NCBI GenBank assembly: GCA_019118745.1
Contig: DWYJ01000054.1
Span: 1-62,619, forward strand
Length of the DNA: 62,619 bases
Reading direction: 5' to 3'
Source of the DNA: Candidatus Desulfovibrio gallistercoris
GTDB lineage: Bacteria > Desulfobacterota > Desulfovibrionia > Desulfovibrionales > Desulfovibrionaceae
In this document: positions 53,348 to 62,619 of the stretch, one piece after another
Layout of the letters: every line of letters starts with the position of its first letter
Position numbering within the stretch: position 1 is the first letter of the stretch
Program-made: the position numbers and the translations under genes
The notes under the pieces: generated by a model
Told to the model about the DNA's origin: nothing
What the model saw: only the letters and a program-made list of their open reading frames with translations
Databases searched by the model: none

Positions 53348-53665
53348 ATGCCGGCCCCTTATAGACCGCAAGACGAAAGCGACGGGCAAAGCCTGGTAAA
53401 AGAGCGCGTCCGGGAGCCGCAGCGCTTCGTGGTGCTGCTGCACAATGACGATTACACCAGCATGGACTTTGTGGTGGATGTCCTGCAGGGGATCTTCAAC
53501 AAGAACAAGGAAGAAGCCACGCGCATCATGCTGTCCGTGCATGAGAAGGGCGTCGGGCGCTGCGGCGTCTACACCGCGGAGATCGCCGAAGCCAAGGTCC
53601 GCCGCGTGACGCAGAAGGCACGGGCGGCGGGGTTCCCGCTGCGCTGCACCATGGAGCCGGAATAA
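53348..53665 (+). CDS. clpS: ClpS adaptor of the N-degron pathway
   Basis: ClpS binds proteins with Leu, Phe, Tyr or Trp at the N-terminus and hands them to ClpAP. The 105-residue protein has the VVLLHNDDYTSMDFVVDVL core (about 28-46, with the N-end binding Asn-Asp-Asp) and the VHEKGVGRCGVYTAEIAE block. The flexible N-terminus (about 25 residues) is of normal length. It lies 3 bases before clpA. Confidence 0.95.
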   Translation: MPAPYRPQDESDGQSLVKERVREPQRFVVLLHNDDYTSMDFVVDVLQGIFNKNKEEATRIMLSVHEKGVGRCGVYTAEIAEAKVRRVTQKARAAGFPLRCTMEPE

Positions 53666-53668
53666 GCC

Positions 53669-56062
53669 ATGTTGAGCAATGACGTTCAGGAAGTCCTGAA
53701 GATCGCCGTCATGGAAGTGCAGGAACGGCAGCACGAGATGCTGACCGTGGAGCACATCCTCTACGGCATGACCGCCACGGTGCGCGGCTGCCTCATCCTG
53801 GAGGGCAGCGGCGCGGACGTGCCCCTGCTGCGCGAACAGCTTGAACATTTCTTCCAGACGGAGATGGAGAGCGTCCGCCCGACCAACCAGCTGGAGATCG
53901 TGCAGACGCCGGGCGTGCAGCGCCTGCTGGAACGCGCCGTGGCCCATATCCGCTCCGCCGGACGGGAGACCGTGGACGTGGGCGACATGCTCGTCTCCCT
54001 CATGGAAGAGGAAGGCAGCTATGCCGTCTACTACCTGCGCAAACAGGGCGTGGAGCGGCTGGACGTGCTGACCTTCATCTCCCACGGGCTGGAAGACGGC
54101 AGCGGCTCCAAGGGCGTCCGGGAGAAGGCGGAAGACGACGAGGAAGGCCGGGAGGGCGATCCCCTGGCCCGCTACACCACGGACCTCACGGCCCGCGCGG
54201 CCGCCGGCGGCATCGACCCGCTCATCGGGCGGGAAATGGAGCTGGACCGCGCCATCGAGGTCCTGTGCCGCCGCCGCAAGAACAATCCTCTTTTCGTGGG
54301 CGAGCCCGGCGTGGGCAAGACCGCCCTTGCGGAGGGCCTTGCCCTGCGCATCCACGAGGGCAAAGTGCCGCCGCGCTTCCGGGAGGCCCGCCTCTTCGCG
54401 CTGGACATGGGGCTCGTGCTGGCCGGCACGCGCTACCGCGGCGACTTCGAGCAGCGCCTGAAGAAGATCATGGACGCCCTGAAGCATGTGCCGCAGGCCA
54501 TCCTGTTCATCGACGAACTCCACACCATCGTGGGGGCCGGGGCCACATCGGGCGGATCGATGGATGCGTCCAACCTGCTCAAACCCCTGCTGGCCAGCGG
54601 CGAACTGCGCTGCATCGGCTCCACGACGCATGAGGAATACCGCAACCATCTGGAAAAGGACAGGGCGCTCGTCCGGCGCTTCCAGCGCATAGATGTGCGT
54701 GAACCCGGCATCGAGGACTGTCTGGCCATCCTGGAAGGCCTGCAGAGCCATTACGCCGACTTCCATCAGGTACGCTACGGCAAGCCCGTGCTGCGGGCCA
54801 TGGTGGAACTTTCCAGCCGCCACGTGCGGGAGCGCCTCCTGCCGGACAAGGCCATCGACGTCATGGACGAGGCCGGGGCCGCCGTCCGGCTGCAGCAGCC
54901 GGACGAGGGCGGCAAGCGCCCGGCCGTGACCCTGCGGGATGTGGAGCGCATCGTGGCCCGCATGGCCGGCATCCCCGAACGCAGCGTCAGCGGCGGGGAA
55001 AAGGACCGCCTGCGCCACCTGGAGCGCGACCTCAACGCCCGCGTCTTCGGGCAGGAGGCCGCCATCTCGCTGGTGGTGCGCGCCATCCTGCGTTCGCGCG
55101 CCGGGCTGGGCCAGAGCGGACGCCCCGCCGGGGCCTTCCTCTTCTACGGGCCCACCGGCGTGGGCAAGACCGAGGTGGCCCGCTCGCTGGCGCAGTGTCT
55201 GGGGGTGGATTTCCTGCGCTACGACATGAGCGAATATATGGAAAAGCACGCCGTCTCCCGCCTCATCGGCGCGCCTCCGGGCTATGTGGGCTTCGATCAG
55301 GGCGGCCTGCTGACCGAGGCCGTGCGCAAGTCCCCGTATTCCGTGGTGCTGCTGGACGAGATGGAGAAGGCCCATCCCGACATCTTTAATGTGCTGCTTC
55401 AGGTCATGGATTACGGCACGCTGACCGACACCACGGGCCGCAAGACCGACTTCTCGCACGTGGTGCTGATCATGACCAGCAATGCCGGGGCCTTCGAGAT
55501 GTCCGCCGCCAGCATGGGCTTTGCCACGCCTGCCGCCCGCGCGGACGGCACGGACGAGGAAGACGGGAAGGGGAGGACCTCGGAAGCCGCGGCCCGCAAG
55601 GGGCGCAAGGCGCTGGAACAGCTCTTCACGCCGGAATTCCGCAACCGTCTCGATGCGCTGGTGCCGTTCGGCAGCCTGACGCAGCCCATGATGCTCCGCA
55701 TCGTGGACAAATTCGTGGAAGAGGTGGCCCAGAGCCTGACCGAGCGCCATGTCCGCCTTATGCTGGACGAGGAGGCCCGGCGGCATCTGGCCCAAAAGGG
55801 ATTCGATCCCCGCATGGGCGCGCGCCCGCTGCGCCGCCTGCTGCGGGATGAACTGGAAGACCCGCTGGCGCAGGAACTGCTGTTCGGCCGCCTGCAAAAG
55901 GGCGGCGAGGCCGTGCTCGTCCTGCGGGAGGGCAAGCTCCATCTGGACATCTCCCGCAAGGGACCGGCCGGCGCGGAAGCTGCCGCTGCGGGCGGCGAAG
56001 CCCGCAAGACGTCGCGCCCGCGCCCATCCACGAGGCGCACGAAAAGAGATGGGCATGAGTGA
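53669..56062 (+). CDS. clpA: ATP-dependent Clp protease ATP-binding subunit ClpA
   Basis: A 797-residue AAA+ unfoldase that feeds ClpP. N-domain with two repeats (1-150), first ATPase with Walker A GEPGVGKT near 212 and Walker [10 protein letters not shown], second ATPase with GPTGVGKT near 495 and [10 protein letters not shown]. There is no ClpB middle coiled coil, which fixes it as ClpA. The IGL-type ClpP loop is not obvious, but clpS next door supports the call. It overlaps aat by 8 bases. Confidence 0.95.
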   Translation: MLSNDVQEVLKIAVMEVQERQHEMLTVEHILYGMTATVRGCLILEGSGADVPLLREQLEHFFQTEMESVRPTNQLEIVQTPGVQRLLERAVAHIRSAGRETVDVGDMLVSLMEEEGSYAVYYLRKQGVERLDVLTFISHGLEDGSGSKGVREKAEDDEEGREGDPLARYTTDLTARAAAGGIDPLIGREMELDRAIEVLCRRRKNNPLFVGEPGVGKTALAEGLALRIHEGKVPPRFREARLFALDMGLVLAGTRYRGDFEQRLKKIMDALKHVPQAILFIDELHTIVGAGATSGGSMDASNLLKPLLASGELRCIGSTTHEEYRNHLEKDRALVRRFQRIDVREPGIEDCLAILEGLQSHYADFHQVRYGKPVLRAMVELSSRHVRERLLPDKAIDVMDEAGAAVRLQQPDEGGKRPAVTLRDVERIVARMAGIPERSVSGGEKDRLRHLERDLNARVFGQEAAISLVVRAILRSRAGLGQSGRPAGAFLFYGPTGVGKTEVARSLAQCLGVDFLRYDMSEYMEKHAVSRLIGAPPGYVGFDQGGLLTEAVRKSPYSVVLLDEMEKAHPDIFNVLLQVMDYGTLTDTTGRKTDFSHVVLIMTSNAGAFEMSAASMGFATPAARADGTDEEDGKGRTSEAAARKGRKALEQLFTPEFRNRLDALVPFGSLTQPMMLRIVDKFVEEVAQSLTERHVRLMLDEEARRHLAQKGFDPRMGARPLRRLLRDELEDPLAQELLFGRLQKGGEAVLVLREGKLHLDISRKGPAGAEAAAAGGEARKTSRPRPSTRRTKRDGHE

Positions 56063-56815
56063 GGTCCCGCCGGAACGTCCGGCCGATCTGGTGGCAGCCT
56101 ATGCCGAGCAATTCCCCCCGCTGGAGGCGGCGCGGGAGGACGGACTGCTGTGCCGCGGCGGCGATCTGCATCCGGTGCGGCTGCTGGCCGCCTACAGCCG
56201 GGGCATCTTCCCCTGGTACAGCGAGGACATGCCGCTGCTCTGGTGGTCGCCCGCGCCGCGCTGCATCCTGCCGCTGGACAAGTTCCGCCTGCCCCGGCGC
56301 AGCATCCGCACCCTGCGCAAGGCGGGCTTCCGCCTGAGCTGCGACGCCGCCTTTGCGGAAGTCATGCTGCAATGTGCCGGGCCGCGCCGCCGGGAGCAGG
56401 GCACGTGGATCACCCGCGACATGTTCCGGGCCTATGTGCGCCTGCACGAGATGGGCTATGCCCATTCCATCGAGACCTGGCAGGGGGACACGCTGGTAGG
56501 GGGGCTGTACGGCGTCTCGCTGGGTCGGGCCTTTTTCGGCGAATCCATGTTCCACCGGGTCTCCGAAGCCTCCCGCGCGGCCCTGACCGGGCTGGTGGAT
56601 CTGCTGCGCCTGCGGGGCACGCTCCTGCTGGACTGCCAGCAGGACACCCCGCACATCATGGGCATGGGGGGCGAACTCGTTTCCCGCCCAGCCTTTGAAG
56701 AACTGCTTGAACGATCCGTGCGGCAGGAGGAGGATCCGGCCTGTCCGCTGCGCTGGCAGCCCTGGCGCGAACGGTATATCCACGATGGCCGGCAGTGGCA
56801 CGAGGTGGACCACAG

Positions 56816-56819
<4 letters not shown>
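56055..56819 (+). CDS. aat: Leucyl/phenylalanyl-tRNA--protein transferase
   Basis: Aat adds Leu or Phe to proteins with N-terminal Lys or Arg, making them ClpS substrates. The 254-residue protein has [61 protein letters not shown] and [21 protein letters not shown], all family blocks. The start at 56055 is within the end of clpA; an ATG two codons upstream is possible. It overlaps uvrB by ATGA. Confidence 0.95.
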
Positions 56820-60932
<4,113 letters not shown>

Positions 60933-60968
60933 GCCCCCGCACGTCCGCCAGCAAAGGAGAGACAACAT

Positions 60969-61751
60969 ATGGCAACGCCGCTCATCATCATGGGAGCCGG
61001 CGGGCGCATGGGACGCACCATCGCTACGCTGGCCGAAGAAGACAGCACCTACAGCCTTGCGGCCCTGGTGGACCGGGCCGATCATCTGGCCCAGCTCCAG
61101 GGCGGCGACGGCTGCCTGATCACCGACGACCTGCGCGCGGCGCTCGCCCATTGCGCCGATGCCGTGATCATCGACTTCACCGCCCCGGAAGTCAGCCTGA
61201 ACACCGCCCGACAGGCCGCCGAAAGCGGACATGCCGCCGTCATCGGCACGACGGGTCTGACTGAGGCCCAGCGGGCCGAACTTGCCGCGCTTGCCCAAAA
61301 AACGCCCCTGTTCTGGTCCTCCAACATGAGCGTGGGCATCAACGTGCTGCTCAAGATCCTGCCCGAACTGACCAAAGCGCTGGGCGAGAAGTACGACATC
61401 GAAATGGTGGAACTGCACCATAACCGCAAAAAGGATTCCCCCAGCGGTACGGCCCTGACCCTTGGCGAATGCCTCGCCGAGGCGCGCGGCTGGAACCTGC
61501 CCGACGTCCGCTGCTCGGCCCGGGACGGCATCATCGGCGAGCGGCCCAAGGCGCAGATCGGCATCCAGGCCATACGCGGCGGGGACGTGGTCGGCGTCCA
61601 TACGGTCTACTTCATGGGCCCCGGCGAGCGTATCGAGGTCACCCATCAGGCCCATTCGCGCGAGACCTTTGCCCAGGGAGCCCTGCGGGCCGCCGCCTGG
61701 CTCAAGGGTCGTGCCGCCGGTCGCCTCTACGGGATGCAAGATATTTTCTAG
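60969..61751 (+). CDS. dapB: 4-hydroxy-tetrahydrodipicolinate reductase
   Basis: DapB makes tetrahydrodipicolinate for lysine and meso-diaminopimelate. The 260-residue protein has the cofactor loop GAGGRMGRT (9-17), TGLTEAQ, NMSVGINVL and the substrate block ELHHNRKKDSPSGTA with the active-site His and Lys. AAAGGAG precedes the ATG. It lies 36 bases after ligA, the largest gap in the array. Confidence 0.96.
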   Translation: MATPLIIMGAGGRMGRTIATLAEEDSTYSLAALVDRADHLAQLQGGDGCLITDDLRAALAHCADAVIIDFTAPEVSLNTARQAAESGHAAVIGTTGLTEAQRAELAALAQKTPLFWSSNMSVGINVLLKILPELTKALGEKYDIEMVELHHNRKKDSPSGTALTLGECLAEARGWNLPDVRCSARDGIIGERPKAQIGIQAIRGGDVVGVHTVYFMGPGERIEVTHQAHSRETFAQGALRAAAWLKGRAAGRLYGMQDIF

Positions 61752-61936
61752 ATTTTTTCTTGATATTTTCCCTTTGGTGCGATAGGGAAAAAAGGTACGT
61801 GAAAAAATAAGGGGTTTGGAGCAGACGCAAACGCAGTACAGGACACGTCAGTATGAGGGAAACTCACGAACGAGGCCTTCTCTCTGCATGGCGTTTTCCG
61901 CACAGGCTGCCTGCTCCATGATTTACCGGGGGAAAC

Positions 61937-62359
61937 ATGCCACAGGTCGCCGCTCGCATCAATGAGGACCAGGAACGCTGGCTCAAAGATTACTTCCGCA
62001 CCAAGAGCGCGGGAGCGGAGTTCATTCTCCCGTGGGCTGTGGATACCTTCTTCCGGGCCATCACCAACATCAAGACCCTGTTCACCGGCGCCGAGCTGAA
62101 GGCCATTGTGGAAGCCCACAAGGACATGCGGCTCATGCCGGACAATTCCCGCCTGTCCTACCTGCTGCTGCGGGTGCATGATGCCTGCGAGATCAACCAT
62201 GTGCACATGCGCCACGGAGCAAGCAAGTCCAGCCTGGAAAGCAAGCTCAAGTCCCTGGATGACACGCAGGCAACGGCCCTCATGGTCTGGGCCTCCGCCT
62301 TCTGGGTCAGCCGCAATTGCTCGGCTGAAAGCCTGGACGAGTATATCCGGGCATATTGA
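61937..62359 (+). CDS. Unknown small protein
   Basis: A 140-residue soluble protein. The opening MPQVAARINEDQERWLKDYF has the beta-strand/helix look of ribbon-helix-helix regulators, but the rest (KTLFTGAELKAIVEAHKDM, LLRVHDACEINHVHMRHG, VWASAFWVSRNCSAE) is helical and unfamiliar. CGGGGG lies 8 bases before the ATG. It is 185 bases after dapB and has its own terminator. Function not recognised; a DNA-binding role is only a guess. Confidence 0.6.
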   Translation: MPQVAARINEDQERWLKDYFRTKSAGAEFILPWAVDTFFRAITNIKTLFTGAELKAIVEAHKDMRLMPDNSRLSYLLLRVHDACEINHVHMRHGASKSSLESKLKSLDDTQATALMVWASAFWVSRNCSAESLDEYIRAY

Positions 62360-62383
62360 CGGGAAACTCCTCGCACAACCCAC

Positions 62384-62417
62384 ACAGCACAGCGGCGAAC
62401 GTCGCTGTGCTTTTTTT
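62384..62417 (+). terminator. Terminator after the unknown small gene
   Basis: AGCACAGCGGCG-AA-CGTCGCTGTGCTTTTTTT, a 12-bp stem with one mismatch followed by seven T residues. Confidence 0.9.
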
Positions 62418-62479
62418 ATGCTCGTCAAAAAGCCCGCCAGCCGCAAGCGGAGCAGGACGAGAGCAGGGGAGAGCGGCAC

Positions 62480-62619
62480 AAAAAAGGAACCCACCGGCAA
62501 AGCCGGTGGTTCTTCATATGCGCCTATAAGGCTTTTTTACCAGCTGCGCCCTAACAGGCGCATAACGGTCTGACATCTGCATATTTGTTACTTGCGGCCC
62601 GTAAACGGGCTACCCGCAT
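62480..62619 (-). mobile_element. Probable end of an IS200/IS605-type insertion sequence
   Basis: Read on the minus strand, the last residues of an open frame end in AGSPFTGRK-stop (stop at 62588-62590), like the DPFTGSK tail of IS200-type Y1 transposases. Structured, palindromic DNA then follows: GCGCCTGTTAGGGCGCAGCTGG and CCACCGGCTTTGCCGGTGG (62491-62509). IS200/IS605 elements carry subterminal hairpins at their ends. The rest of the element lies outside the window. Confidence 0.45.
62588..62617 (-). pseudogene. Possible IS200-type transposase, C-terminal end only
   Basis: Nine codons (AGSPFTGRK) and a TAA at the window edge. The match to IS200 TnpA C-termini is from memory and very short, so it is tentative; the hairpins downstream support it. 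Whether the gene outside the window is whole cannot be seen. Confidence 0.35.

Noticed and set aside
52628..56056. A 1142-codon minus-strand frame across clpS and clpA
   Set aside because: Antisense to well-matched genes; composition typical of a GC-driven shadow.
61766..61791. TTTTCCCT/AGGGAAAA stem as the dapB terminator
   Set aside because: Only 8 weak base pairs, a 10-base loop and A residues after it on the plus strand.

Overview
The window is GC-rich, densely coding bacterial DNA with short intergenic gaps. Gene content and order (a type A RNase P RNA, a fused IspD-IspF, an MCE lipid-transport operon with a PqiC-like lipoprotein, a radA-CYTH-clpS-clpA-aat-uvrB-ligA-dapB run, an FTHFS, FapA and several radical SAM proteins) fit a sulfate-reducing deltaproteobacterium of the Desulfovibrio group. 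That assignment is inference from familiarity; no search was run. Both edges look like insertion sequences: an IS5-type transposase tail at the left and an IS200/IS605-type tail at the right. The window is therefore probably a whole contig bounded by multicopy repeats.

Layout. 1-3.2 kb: IS end, an LpdD-like prenyl-FMN chaperone homologue, a membrane protein and formate-tetrahydrofolate ligase. 3.3-11.7 kb (minus): ispDF, acyl-CoA ligase, dtd, STAS protein, FapA-like protein and two glycosyltransferases in close array. 11.8-13.9 kb (minus): nif3-like gene, zinc-ribbon coiled-coil gene and rnpB. 14.3-16.1 kb: two tandem exported ankyrin proteins. 16.2-20.9 kb: membrane protein, tRNA-Ser, small membrane protein, fabI, purC and hisD. 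21.4-22 kb: grpE. 22.3-27 kb (minus): STAS-MlaE, MlaF, MlaD, PqiC-like lipoprotein and an HD-GYP response regulator. 27-33.6 kb: polA, a radical SAM gene, and an overlapping HsdS-like/HsdM-like pair whose methylase has lost its catalytic motif. 33.8-40.2 kb: hydrolase and Fe-S flavoprotein divergent from a LysR gene, then a 2-hydroxyacid dehydrogenase, a YjfB-like small protein, trmFO and an exported nitroreductase-like protein. 40.7-46.2 kb: GNAT protein, a 0.9-kb AT-rich gap, XRE regulator, radical SAM-HTH protein, membrane metallophosphoesterase and ridA. 46.2-51 kb: aromatic amino acid permease, ettA and a DUF4139 protein. 51.4-62.4 kb: the radA-to-dapB operon and a small unknown gene.

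The most distinctive signal is two families of short, non-coding, highly structured repeats spread through the window. Family A is about 145 bp with GAGC/GCTC ends. Family B is about 225 bp with GGGCCTGTTAACAC-like ends and a perfect 22-bp stem. Both are bounded by TA within a CTAG or TTAG context. In seven places that TA belongs to the TAG stop codon of a gene (fhs, fabI, grpE, lysR, GNAT, ridA, DUF4139 gene), so the gene ends exactly where the repeat starts. They look like non-autonomous transposable elements that have settled on stop codons and in some cases pushed the native terminator downstream.

Functionally, clpS, clpA and aat put the N-degron pathway in one transcription unit with uvrB and ligA. 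The MCE operon carries its own HD-GYP response regulator. The methylase-like/half-specificity-subunit pair has no nuclease beside it and may not be a restriction system at all.
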